A DNA stretch of 64,000 nt from Alkalihalobacterium chitinilyticum. Lineage in GTDB: Bacteria > Bacillota > Bacilli > Bacillales > Bacillaceae_F. The stretch spans positions 434,001-498,000 of the forward strand of contig NZ_JAOTPO010000001.1 in NCBI RefSeq assembly GCF_029028005.1, written 5' to 3'. A model generated the notes under the pieces. It was not told the DNA's origin and ran no database searches. It saw only the letters and a program-made list of their open reading frames with translations. Positions 9,231 to 17,103 of this stretch are shown piece by piece; the stretch's first letter is position 1, and every line of letters begins with the position of its first letter. A program made the position numbers and the translations under genes.

Positions 9231-10772
9231 TTAAAAACCTGTAGGCCAACTGGCTAACAGTCGTTTACTTCTCCCGCCATCACGTGAACACGCAAACTCT
9301 AATGATTGAGCTAAGATTTTTCTAGTATCACGCGGATCAATTACATCATCAATATAATATTTACTCGCTGCTTTAAAAGGCGAACTATCAAACTCCCACT
9401 TAGATAACAGTTCTTGCCGTGCTTCCTTAGGGTTGTCAGCTTGCATCAGTTTTCTACCATAAACAACATTTATGCCGACTTCTGGCCCTGTAAAGTTAAT
9501 TTCTGCTGTCGGCCAAGCGAAAACAAAGTCTCCTCCCATTGTCGGTCCACACATATTTCCGAAAGCAGCTCCTATACTCTTACGAATAATAATGGATACC
9601 TTTGGCACGGTTGATCTTGCAAGTGCTTGATTCCAAACCATTATTTTCGTTGGTATTCTTTTCTTTTCCGCGTTGCTGCTTACGCGAAAACCAGGTATAT
9701 CATGTAAGAAAATAATAGGAATATGATATGAGTCACATAAACAAATAAAATCCGTTGCCTTATCACACTCTTCAGCTCCACTTGAGCCAGCAAATTGCAT
9801 AGGCTGATTTGCGATGATCCCGACAACTCTTCCATCGAGATGAGCAAAACCTGTAAGAAGCGACTTGCCAAACAGCGGTTTTAATTCAAAGAAATGACCA
9901 TCATCCACAATTGACTTAATGACCTTTTTCATATCATAAGCTCTTGTTCTTCTAGTTGGGACAATGTCCAGCAATTCCTCTACTTGCCGGTTGGGGTCAT
10001 CTTTTGTCTCTCGCCGAGGGGGAAGTTCATCTTCATGAGACGGTAAATAACTAAGAAATTCTTTCATTGCAGCGATCGTCTCGTCTTCCCCCTCACCTGC
10101 ATGATCAATTTGTCCCGTTTCTTCAGCATGAACCTTCCAACCGCCTAGTTCCTCTAAATCTACTTTTTCACCTGTCGCCATCTCCAGCATTCTGGGGCCG
10201 GCAACAGCCATGCAAGTTCCTTTTACTTGTGATACGAAATCAGATGAAACAGCCATCCATGTAGGACCTCCAAAACTATCTCCAAAAATCCCTGTAATCA
10301 TGGGAACTTGTCGTCCGACTGTCAAAAGGCTGTCTGGAAACAGTTTGTCACTAATCCCATCTGAGCCCATTCCATCAGGCATACGCAACCCGCCGCCTTC
10401 TGCAAGGTTAAAGATTGGAAGGCCTCGCTTAATTGCATATTCATGGGCCATGTGAGATTTCCTTAAATGAACAGCACCTTCTGTACCAGCCATCACATAT
10501 TTATCGATCGCTTCAACAACTACCGGACGTCCATTAACTTTGGCAAGCCCGCAAATTAAACCGTCTGCTGGTGTCTTTTCTTCAAATCCAGGTACATCTG
10601 AGTGGGCTAATAACCCAAGCTCTAAAAATGTGCCGGGATCGACAAGCTTTTCAATTCTCTCCCTTGCTAGTGCATTTTGTTCATCTTTTCTTTTATTTTT
10701 CCCGTAATCAAGAGAGCGCTTTTTTCTCTCCTGTAATTCATGAATATATTGCTCCATACTTACTTCTTCCAT
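9231..10772 (-). CDS. Acyl-CoA carboxylase carboxyltransferase (beta) subunit, orphan
   Basis: A 513-residue crotonase-fold protein with two carboxyltransferase domains, of the PccB/MmdA type. Visible family motifs are the N-terminal ARERIEKLVDPGTFLELG and, in the second half, GRVVGIIANQP...GSSGAEECDKATDFI and KSIGAAFGNMCG (oxyanion-hole glycines). Family members move the carboxyl group between biotin and propionyl-, acetyl- or methylcrotonyl-CoA. The start at 10772 was chosen because AAGGAG sits 8 nt before it and the codon overlaps the previous stop as TAATG. No biotin carboxylase or biotin carrier gene is in this operon; accB/accC at 50-52 kb are in the acetyl-CoA carboxylase context. The partner proteins and direction (carboxylation or decarboxylation) are therefore open. 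Confidence 0.85.
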   Translation of the reverse strand: MEEVSMEQYIHELQERKKRSLDYGKNKRKDEQNALARERIEKLVDPGTFLELGLLAHSDVPGFEEKTPADGLICGLAKVNGRPVVVEAIDKYVMAGTEGAVHLRKSHMAHEYAIKRGLPIFNLAEGGGLRMPDGMGSDGISDKLFPDSLLTVGRQVPMITGIFGDSFGGPTWMAVSSDFVSQVKGTCMAVAGPRMLEMATGEKVDLEELGGWKVHAEETGQIDHAGEGEDETIAAMKEFLSYLPSHEDELPPRRETKDDPNRQVEELLDIVPTRRTRAYDMKKVIKSIVDDGHFFELKPLFGKSLLTGFAHLDGRVVGIIANQPMQFAGSSGAEECDKATDFICLCDSYHIPIIFLHDIPGFRVSSNAEKKRIPTKIMVWNQALARSTVPKVSIIIRKSIGAAFGNMCGPTMGGDFVFAWPTAEINFTGPEVGINVVYGRKLMQADNPKEARQELLSKWEFDSSPFKAASKYYIDDVIDPRDTRKILAQSLEFACSRDGGRSKRLLASWPTGF

Positions 10773-11239
10773 TAGAACGACTCCTTCAAGTAGATATGAT
10801 TGCAGGCTTTCTTCCATTTTCGTTTATTAATTAACTGTAGTAAAAATGCAAATTGAAACCTAGGGTGTCCCATAATTCTCCACGGTTCTTGGGGACAATT
10901 ATGATAGAAATCAGTTAATATTTTTGCGAGTTCTAGCTTCGATTCAGATGTAAATGTAATAGAAAGGTAACTAATCCCTTTTAAATGTCCGCGTGTCCCT
11001 AATAATGTTGAAAAAAATCTAGTTAAGGGGTCAGCAGAAACATAAATAATCGAGATCTCGAGGTCTTTGGCTTTATAAATGATTTGGTCGTGGTTAGAGT
11101 CGTAGATATAAATTGGTGGATTGGATGCTTTAGTAAATGGTATATTTCTAGTTTTCATTACTTTTTCGAGCAGATTGGAAGCTTCATGTTGAGGAATTCC
11201 TACATAAGCTTCCCATTTATTCCGATAGAATGATAGCAC
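10772..11239 (-). CDS. Hypothetical protein in the acyl-CoA operon
   Basis: A 155-residue soluble protein I do not recognise. It reads as a mixed alpha/beta fold with strands around IYIYDSNHDQIIYKAKDLEISIIYVSADPL (given here as a region, residues 43-72), then a basic C-terminus rich in Arg, Lys and Trp. There is no signal peptide, membrane span or obvious catalytic motif. The GTG start at 11239 has GGAGGTG 6 nt upstream. It is coupled by the TAATG overlap to the carboxyltransferase gene and sits 11 nt after the thioesterase, so it belongs functionally to this operon. Confidence 0.7.
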   Translation of the reverse strand: MLSFYRNKWEAYVGIPQHEASNLLEKVMKTRNIPFTKASNPPIYIYDSNHDQIIYKAKDLEISIIYVSADPLTRFFSTLLGTRGHLKGISYLSITFTSESKLELAKILTDFYHNCPQEPWRIMGHPRFQFAFLLQLINKRKWKKACNHIYLKESF

Positions 11240-11250
11240 AGCAGCACCTC

Positions 11251-11694
11251 CTATTTCGTTTCTAGCAGGTCACCTTCATAGGTTTGGATTTTTTCAACGA
11301 TATCCTCTGGAATCGGTTGTGATCGTCCTGTTACTGAATTATAGGAAACTTGTACAGATTCTGCTGTTACTAGTATTTCATTACTGTCTCCTCGAGTAAT
11401 CACATAAGAACATACCATACTCGATCGACCGAGCTTTTTAATTCGACAATGAACATGAATGACATCATCTAACTTAGCCGGCTGATGATACTCGAGTGTA
11501 ATTTTCGCCAGTACTAAATCAAAAGTATTCGTTTCAGCTAATTCTATCCAATTGCTCCCAATGATCTCCCTGAAATATTCAGTGGATGCCACGTCAATGT
11601 ACGTAGAATAATGCGCATTGAAGACTATTTTTTGGCCGTCAATTTCAGAGTATCTTACTCTTATTGGGTAATAAAAACGAAAACCTTCTAACAT
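11251..11694 (-). CDS. Acyl-CoA thioesterase, hotdog fold (4-hydroxybenzoyl-CoA thioesterase-like)
   Basis: A 147-residue single hotdog domain. The N-terminal RVRYSEIDGQKIVFNAHYSTY (about residues 12-32) is the YbgC/FcbC motif with the catalytic Asp (D19). Such enzymes hydrolyse acyl-CoA to free acid and CoA. It is the first gene of a six-gene operon, preceded by a GAAGGAGGGG ribosome site, a sigma-A-like promoter and a perfect 18-bp palindrome. Together with the ligase it could balance CoA ester pools. The substrate is unknown. Confidence 0.82.
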   Translation of the reverse strand: MLEGFRFYYPIRVRYSEIDGQKIVFNAHYSTYIDVASTEYFREIIGSNWIELAETNTFDLVLAKITLEYHQPAKLDDVIHVHCRIKKLGRSSMVCSYVITRGDSNEILVTAESVQVSYNSVTGRSQPIPEDIVEKIQTYEGDLLETK

Positions 11695-11721
11695 ACTAAC
11701 ACCCCTCCTTCTCTAAAAATT

Positions 11722-11779
11722 ATACTAACCGGTTAGTATTACTAAACACTATACTAATCTAAATTTTCCAAATTTTCAA
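11722..11779 (-). promoter_or_regulatory. Promoter and perfect TetR-type operator of the acyl-CoA operon
   Basis: On the minus strand, TTGAAA (11774-11779), a 17-nt spacer and TAGTAT (11751-11756) form a plausible sigma-A promoter. The start-site region is covered by ATACTAACCGGTTAGTAT (11722-11739), a perfect 18-bp palindrome. Additional ACTAA half-sites follow at 11741 and 11753. Size and symmetry fit a TetR-family repressor operator, a class that often senses acyl-CoA or fatty acids. No tetR gene is in the window, so the regulator is encoded elsewhere. Confidence 0.7.
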
Positions 11780-11838
11780 CCTTTATTATCATTTAAACCA
11801 ACTTTATTTATCATTTAGATATCGATTTTTTGTAATAC

Positions 11839-11872
11839 AAAAAAGAGGCTAACTTATAAGTTAACCCCTTTT
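11839..11872 (-). terminator. Terminator after TRAP permease gene
   Basis: The stem GAGGCTAACTT / AAGTTAACCCC (near-perfect) is followed on the minus strand by CTTTTTTG. Confidence 0.75.
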
Positions 11873-11881
11873 ACTCTTTTG

Positions 11882-13840
11882 CTAGCTAATCTTTTGAGTT
11901 ATTACTGGATCTTCAGGTGCACGCATTCTTTGAATAAGTACAGCTACTACGATAATAGATAATGCAATTAAATCCATCATCCAGTTCGCATTGATTAAAC
12001 ATAGAGAAGCACCGATTAATAATACTCGTACGATAATGTTCGCGCTTTTCTTCGCAAACCATCCTTGAACCGCAGCTGAAAGAAGATAGATACCTACAGC
12101 AGCTGTTATACAAGCAACAGCAATGCTTCCTGCTGAACCTTCCATTAAAAGCTGCGGACTATAAATGAACATAAACGGTACGATAAACGCTGCAATTCCT
12201 AGCTTAAAGGCTGTTACACCGGTCTTAAACGGATCTGTCCCCGCAACACCTGCTGCAGCGTAAGCCGCTAGAGCAACTGGCGGTGTAATAGCTGACATAA
12301 CAGCATAATAGAAGACAAACATGTGAGCAAAGATGGGCTCAATCCCAATCTGAATTAAACCTGGTGCAACAACTGAAGCCGCTACTGCATAGGCAGCTGT
12401 AGTCGGCATACCCATTCCTAAAAGAATGGAAATCCCCATTGCAAATAATAGTGCTAAGAACATGTTATTATCGGCAATTCCTAGAAGCATTGAACTAAAA
12501 CGTAAACCAACGCCGGTTAGGGCGATAACACCAACAATGATACCTGCACACGCACAAACCGCTAATAATTGAATCGTATTTTTCATTCCTAATTCAAACG
12601 CATGAATGATTTTCTTTAATCCCATACGAGTAGACGGGTGGATCCAACTTACGACTAAACACGCAATAATAGCTACAGTACCTGATCGGATAACAGAAAA
12701 ACCACTTAGAAGAGCACCGATAAGGAGTACAATAGGAATAAATAAATACGCTTGCTTAAGGATACCTCTTAATGATGGTAATTCTTTACGTGATAGACCT
12801 TTCATCCCATTTTTTAACGCTTGAAAATCTACCATAAAATATACAGATAAGAAGTATAAAAGAGCCGGAATAGTAGCTGCTATAATGATTTCTGAATATG
12901 GGATCCCTGTTACCTCTGCCATAATAAATGCCCCAGCACCCATGATCGGAATCATAATCTGTCCACCTGCTGATGCAGTTGCTTCTGTTGCAGCAGCAAA
13001 CCTTCCACTATAACCTACTCGTCTCATTAAAGGAATTGTTAATGAACCTGTTGCAACTGCATTTCCAGCAGATGTTCCGTTCATCATCCCCATTAATCCA
13101 CTTGAAATAACTGATACTTTTGCGGGTCCTCCTCGCATACCCCCTGCAAGAGAAAACGAAAAGTCGATAAAGTACTTTCCTACACCTGACATTTGTAAAA
13201 ATGCACCAAAAATGATAAACAATAAGATATATTTTGATGAAACATCCAGTGTTACTCCAAATACTCCGTCTGTACCGAAAATATAAGTAACAAAACGGCC
13301 AAAGCTGTATCCATTATGGTTTAGAATACCTGGAAGCCACGGGCCGGCAAATGCGTAGAGAATAAAGACACCGGCTAATATTGGCAAGGTCCAGCCACTT
13401 GTACGTCTTGTTAATTCAAGTACGATAATTAACCCTAAAACGGCTACAATCGTATCTTGTGTCTGTGGCATTACGCCAAACCTAAACAATAAAGCGGAAA
13501 CATTAGTATAAATATAAAACGTTACATATAATGTTGCTGCAATTAATAGCCAGTCAACGACATTAACTTTTTTACTTGTTTTCCAGCTTTTAAATAATAT
13601 GAAACCTAAAACTGCACCTAAAGCTAAGTGAATACTTCTAAAAACCCATGGTTCAATTGGGTGGAAGTTTAATACGTATAAATGGAAAAGAGCACCAACA
13701 ACAGCTATCGTTATAAATGTGTATTTAATCCATCCTGTTAATTCACGATGGTGTAAGGCCCCCTCAACTGCTTCCTCGAGCTCTTTCGCTTTGTCATCAT
13801 TAACAACTGTCTGTTCGGTTTCTTTTAAGTCCTTACTCAT
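11882..13840 (-). CDS. TRAP transporter fused permease (4TM/12TM, TAXI type)
   Basis: A 652-residue polytopic protein that fuses the small DctQ-like and large DctM-like TRAP subunits, as is usual for TAXI-type TRAP systems. The DctM-domain motifs include GGMRGGPAKVSVISSGLMGMMNGTSAGNA (region near residues 232-260) and GMGMPTTAAYAVAA (about 473-486). It imports organic anions with Na+, using the binding lipoprotein encoded just upstream. It is separated from that gene by 216 bp with two hairpins that may lower permease expression relative to the binding protein. Likely substrates are dicarboxylates, glutamate or similar acids. Confidence 0.9.
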   Translation of the reverse strand: MSKDLKETEQTVVNDDKAKELEEAVEGALHHRELTGWIKYTFITIAVVGALFHLYVLNFHPIEPWVFRSIHLALGAVLGFILFKSWKTSKKVNVVDWLLIAATLYVTFYIYTNVSALLFRFGVMPQTQDTIVAVLGLIIVLELTRRTSGWTLPILAGVFILYAFAGPWLPGILNHNGYSFGRFVTYIFGTDGVFGVTLDVSSKYILLFIIFGAFLQMSGVGKYFIDFSFSLAGGMRGGPAKVSVISSGLMGMMNGTSAGNAVATGSLTIPLMRRVGYSGRFAAATEATASAGGQIMIPIMGAGAFIMAEVTGIPYSEIIIAATIPALLYFLSVYFMVDFQALKNGMKGLSRKELPSLRGILKQAYLFIPIVLLIGALLSGFSVIRSGTVAIIACLVVSWIHPSTRMGLKKIIHAFELGMKNTIQLLAVCACAGIIVGVIALTGVGLRFSSMLLGIADNNMFLALLFAMGISILLGMGMPTTAAYAVAASVVAPGLIQIGIEPIFAHMFVFYYAVMSAITPPVALAAYAAAGVAGTDPFKTGVTAFKLGIAAFIVPFMFIYSPQLLMEGSAGSIAVACITAAVGIYLLSAAVQGWFAKKSANIIVRVLLIGASLCLINANWMMDLIALSIIVVAVLIQRMRAPEDPVITQKIS

Positions 13841-13937
13841 ACTGTTACCTCCCTTTATGAATTTCTACCTTGAAGTCAATCCTTGAGGTAATGAATAAAA
13901 TAATAGATGTAATTCCAAGGATCTGCTTGTATAAACG

Positions 13938-13979
13938 GTATTCAAAAAGAAACCTATAAAACGGTGCCTTTTTGAATAC
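13938..13979 (-). repeat. Inverted repeat between TAXI and TRAP permease genes
   Basis: Perfect 12-bp arms GTATTCAAAAAG (13938-13949) and CTTTTTGAATAC (13968-13979) with an 18-nt loop. In the transcript it forms a stable hairpin downstream of the TAXI cistron and upstream of the permease ribosome site. A role in differential expression is inferred. Confidence 0.6.
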
Positions 13980-13989
13980 TTTTTATATA

Positions 13990-14014
13990 GAGGCTGACGT
14001 AAGAAGCCAGCCTC
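13990..14014 (-). terminator. Attenuator-like hairpin after the TAXI gene
   Basis: GAGGCTG (13990-13996) pairs with CAGCCTC (14008-14014). The minus-strand tract that follows (TATATAAAAAG) is a poor T run, so partial termination with read-through into the permease gene is likely. Confidence 0.5.
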
Positions 14015-14056
14015 CCATAAATACGATTTACTCTTATTATTTTTATTTTTTATTTT

Positions 14057-15118
14057 TTATTTTTTATATTCTGGCGGGTATACACCTTCTGGAAGGTCAA
14101 TACCAATTTCTTCATAGTAACGAATTGCTCCTGGGTGTAAAGGAAGCGAGTCATTAAAAAGTATTGCCTCAGCTATAGCTTCTTCAGCAGAAGAATGTGT
14201 TGTTTTTAATAATTCTTGGTTTTCATGATAAGCTTTTACAAACTCATAAACGAAATCAGGGTCCATTTCTTTGTGTACGATACCAAAGTTAAATTGAGCA
14301 ATTGTTTCAAGGTCGTGATCTAATTGATTATATGTTCCTGCTGGAATTGTGAAAGGATAGAAGAACGGATATTTTTCAATTACTAGATCTCTTTGCTCTC
14401 CTTCAATTCCGAAAAAGTTTAATTCACGTTGAGCTTCTACCTCAGACACAGCAGAAATCGGGATACCAGCTGCAAAACCGATTACGTCTAATTGTCCATC
14501 CATTTGTTGACTCGTCATATCACTCGCCCCCGCTTGGATTGGAGTAACGTTTAGTCCTAATGCTTCGTGAATTAATGGAAGATACGTACCTGAAGTCCCA
14601 CCTGAAGGACCCACTCCGACACGCTTACCATCCATATCTTCTAATGTTTCAACTCCACTGTTCTTTAAAGCCCACCAGTGGAATGGTGTAGTATACATAG
14701 GGAATGCAACACGAACATCTGTTAACTTGTCGGCACCTGTCCAATCACCTGTTCCATAGTACCCTTCATAACCCGGACCAAGAGTAATCATTCCAATATC
14801 TTGTTGCTTTCCATTTACAAGCTGCATATTGTGAACTGGCCCACCAGTTACTTCAACGTTAGCTGTAATACTAAATTCTCTCTCTAGTAATTGCGCAAGA
14901 CCTCCACCATAAATGAAGTATGTTCCTCCTTGTGAAGCTGTACCAATTACAACTGTTGAAGGACGTTCAGCATAATTTACTTCGGTTTCTTCTGGCGTCT
15001 CACCTTGCCCTCCATCATTTGCTGGTGCATTACTGGAATCACTTCCACAAGCTGATACAAAGACTAAGCTTAAACTCGCAACAGCAGTTAACATGGAACG
15101 TTTGAAAAACTTTCTCAT
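14057..15118 (-). CDS. TAXI-family TRAP solute-binding lipoprotein
   Basis: A 353-residue exported binding protein. The lipobox VSAC (Cys24) is followed by a low-complexity acidic linker and then the TAXI-family opening VVIGTASQGGTYFIYGGGLAQLLE. GPSGGTSGTYLPLIHEALGL near the middle is typical of the ligand pocket. It captures an organic anion outside the membrane and passes it to the fused TRAP permease. It is the first gene of the unit, with a cre-overlapped promoter and GGTC triple repeat upstream, consistent with CcpA and DctR control. Confidence 0.9.
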   Translation of the reverse strand: MRKFFKRSMLTAVASLSLVFVSACGSDSSNAPANDGGQGETPEETEVNYAERPSTVVIGTASQGGTYFIYGGGLAQLLEREFSITANVEVTGGPVHNMQLVNGKQQDIGMITLGPGYEGYYGTGDWTGADKLTDVRVAFPMYTTPFHWWALKNSGVETLEDMDGKRVGVGPSGGTSGTYLPLIHEALGLNVTPIQAGASDMTSQQMDGQLDVIGFAAGIPISAVSEVEAQRELNFFGIEGEQRDLVIEKYPFFYPFTIPAGTYNQLDHDLETIAQFNFGIVHKEMDPDFVYEFVKAYHENQELLKTTHSSAEEAIAEAILFNDSLPLHPGAIRYYEEIGIDLPEGVYPPEYKK

Positions 15119-15165
15119 ATCTGCTCCCCCTTATTTATAAGTGTTTTATTTTTCTTACAATTCAA

Positions 15166-15230
15166 AGTATAAAACGCTTTCAATAGTATGTCATAAATTG
15201 AACTTAAAGGTCATTTTGGTCTTTTTGGTC
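15166..15230 (-). promoter_or_regulatory. TAXI promoter: cre site, -35/-10 and GGTC triple repeat
   Basis: On the minus strand, ATGACA (15189-15194), a 17-nt spacer and TATACT (15166-15171) form a promoter. A cre-like TGAAAGCGTTTTAT (15169-15182) overlaps it, identical to the one before the DASS gene. Plus-strand GGTC occurs at 15209, 15218 and 15227, an exact 9-nt period, just upstream of the -35. That is a good candidate for a response-regulator (DctR) site. Confidence 0.65.
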
Positions 15231-15311
15231 TTTACATTTCCTTGAATGAAATGTAATAATTCTAAGGATACATCAAATGTGTTATACTATTTTTTCTTTA
15301 CCGGTACAAAT

Positions 15312-15340
15312 AAAAAAACTAGCACGAGTATGCTAGCTTT
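15312..15340 (-). terminator. Terminator of the dctSRB operon
   Basis: AAAAGCTAGCA / TGCTAGTTTTTTT on the minus strand: a CTAGCA/TGCTAG stem, TACTCG loop and T run directly after the dctB stop. Confidence 0.85.
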
Positions 15341-16392
15341 TAATAGCCTGATTGTAGCCTATTCAGCTCTTCCATTAATTCAGGCCCAATCATATTTTGG
15401 AATCTTTCATATAGAGAATTAAACTCTTGTTTCCATAATTCTTTTTCTTCGTCTGTCTGATAATGGATGTCTATAACTCCACTATTTTTTATCCTATAAA
15501 GCATTTCCTCATTCATTGTTTGAGAATGCTCTCGTAACCATACCGTTACTTCATCCATTGCTTCCATAATGCTTTTTTGATAATCTACAGGCATCGTAGA
15601 CCAATATTCACTGTTCATAAAAACTGCATAACCTAAATAGTTATGATTACTTAAGGTCATGTATTTTTGCTGTTTATAAAATCCCTTAGAAAAAATATTT
15701 GATAACGTATTTTCTGTCCCGTCTATCATACCTTCACTAAGTGCGTCATAAACTTCATTAAATGAAAAAAGGCGAGGTTGTGCACCTATTACTCTATACG
15801 TTTCCATTAGTGCAATACTCGGCATGACCCTGACTGTAAGCCCTTTGAAATCTTCAGGTACGATAATCGGCCTTTCATTATTCGTAAATTGCTTAAAGCT
15901 ATTATCCCAGTATGCAATTCCATGAAATCCGTAATCTTTAATACTTTCAAAAAGCAATTCTCCTATTTTACCTTCAAATGCAGCCTCAACCATTTTTTCA
16001 TCCTTAAAAGCGTATGGTAGATCCATAATCAGCCACTTCGGATCCAACACTGTAATTTCAGACAAAGCTGGTGCAATAATATGAATATCATTTCTCATTA
16101 GTCCATCAAACTCATCTTGAGCTTCATACAAACTTGCATTAGGAAAAACTTGTACTTCTACCCAGCCATCTGTTTTCTCCCTTACTAACTGTGCAAACAT
16201 GGAGGCAGCAAGTCCTTTGGGTGTATTTTCCGCAACAACATGACTAAAGCGTAATACGTACTTTTCGTTTAATCCTTCTAATTCTTTGTCTACTGCCTTA
16301 GGTTCATCTTTTTCTCCAAAACCAAACCCAATATAAAAGGCAGTTAAAACCCCGATAATTAAGAAGGAACAGATTGTAATTAAACCTCTCAT
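15340..16392 (-). CDS. dctB: DctP-type TRAP binding protein, probable C4-dicarboxylate co-sensor
   Basis: A 350-residue DctP-family periplasmic-type binding protein with an uncleaved-looking N-terminal membrane helix (residues 4-24) instead of a lipobox. Family landmarks include YVLRFSHVVAENTPKG and FKGLTVRVMPS. No DctQ/DctM permease lies beside it; it is instead the third gene of a dctS-dctR operon. B. subtilis DctB (YdbE) has the same arrangement and works with DctS as a co-sensor of C4-dicarboxylates. I infer the same sensory role here. It lies 9 nt after dctR. Confidence 0.8.
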   Translation of the reverse strand: MRGLITICSFLIIGVLTAFYIGFGFGEKDEPKAVDKELEGLNEKYVLRFSHVVAENTPKGLAASMFAQLVREKTDGWVEVQVFPNASLYEAQDEFDGLMRNDIHIIAPALSEITVLDPKWLIMDLPYAFKDEKMVEAAFEGKIGELLFESIKDYGFHGIAYWDNSFKQFTNNERPIIVPEDFKGLTVRVMPSIALMETYRVIGAQPRLFSFNEVYDALSEGMIDGTENTLSNIFSKGFYKQQKYMTLSNHNYLGYAVFMNSEYWSTMPVDYQKSIMEAMDEVTVWLREHSQTMNEEMLYRIKNSGVIDIHYQTDEEKELWKQEFNSLYERFQNMIGPELMEELNRLQSGY

Positions 16393-16401
16393 CTTTTCCT
16401 C

Positions 16402-17103
16402 CTATTGCTTTAATCGATATAATTGAATAGGACGTCCTATTGTTCCGTATGTTAACTCCATTTCAACTTGTCCAATGTTCTCTAGATAATTCAGATAACG
16501 ACGAACAGTTACTCTAGCTAAACCAACTTCACTTCCTATTTCTTCTGCTGATTTAGCTGTATCCATTTTATTTAGGTATTCATTAATTTGATTTAAAGTG
16601 TGTACATGCAAACCTTTAGGCAGAGTTGTATCCTGCTTCGCCTCTTGTTGAAAAGTAATATGATCTAACTTCTCTTGAGAAATTTTATCCGCATAATTTA
16701 ATTGTCTGTATACCGTCTTATATTGGATTAATGCCTTTTCTAGCCGTTCAAAAGTAAACGGTTTTACAATATAATCTACTACCCCGTGTCGAAGCAATGT
16801 TTTGACGGTCTCTGTATCATTTGCTGCGGTAACTGCAATGATATCGACATCAATTAACTCTTGACGAAGTTGTTTGATCAGTTCAACTCCGTCAATACCA
16901 GGCATATATACATCTAAAAGAACTAATTCTGGTTTATACTTTTGAATTTGCTGCTTTCCCAGTTCACCAGTCGCAGCTACACCAACGACTGAGAATCCAT
17001 CAATCTTTTCTATAAACATCCGGTTTACTTCTTGGACCATTGGATCATCTTCAACTAATAATACGAGTATATCCTTTTTTTTATAAGGCATGGCCAACAC
17101 CAT
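16402..17103 (-). CDS. dctR: CitB-family response regulator DctR
   Basis: A 233-residue regulator. The N-terminal receiver domain has acidic pocket VEDD and phospho-acceptor D64 in LLDVYMPG. The C-terminal DNA-binding part contains SAEEIGSEVGLARVTVRRYLNYL, a helix-turn-helix of the CitB/DcuR type. It overlaps dctS by 23 nt. Several starts are possible after GGGAGG: ATG 17103 is too close, TTG 17097 is well spaced and ATG 17091 is acceptable. Expected targets are the DASS and TAXI promoters, which share GGTC repeats. Confidence 0.87.
   Translation of the reverse strand: MVLAMPYKKKDILVLLVEDDPMVQEVNRMFIEKIDGFSVVGVAATGELGKQQIQKYKPELVLLDVYMPGIDGVELIKQLRQELIDVDIIAVTAANDTETVKTLLRHGVVDYIVKPFTFERLEKALIQYKTVYRQLNYADKISQEKLDHITFQQEAKQDTTLPKGLHVHTLNQINEYLNKMDTAKSAEEIGSEVGLARVTVRRYLNYLENIGQVEMELTYGTIGRPIQLYRLKQ

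Noticed and set aside
9231-10817. Longer carboxyltransferase starting at 10817
   Set aside because: This start would overlap the upstream gene by 46 nt and has no ribosome site, whereas ATG 10772 has AAGGAG at 8 nt and a TAATG overlap.
11757-11775. CodY box upstream of the thioesterase gene (AATTTTCCAAATTTTC)
   Set aside because: Too many mismatches to the CodY consensus in an AT-rich region to support a call.
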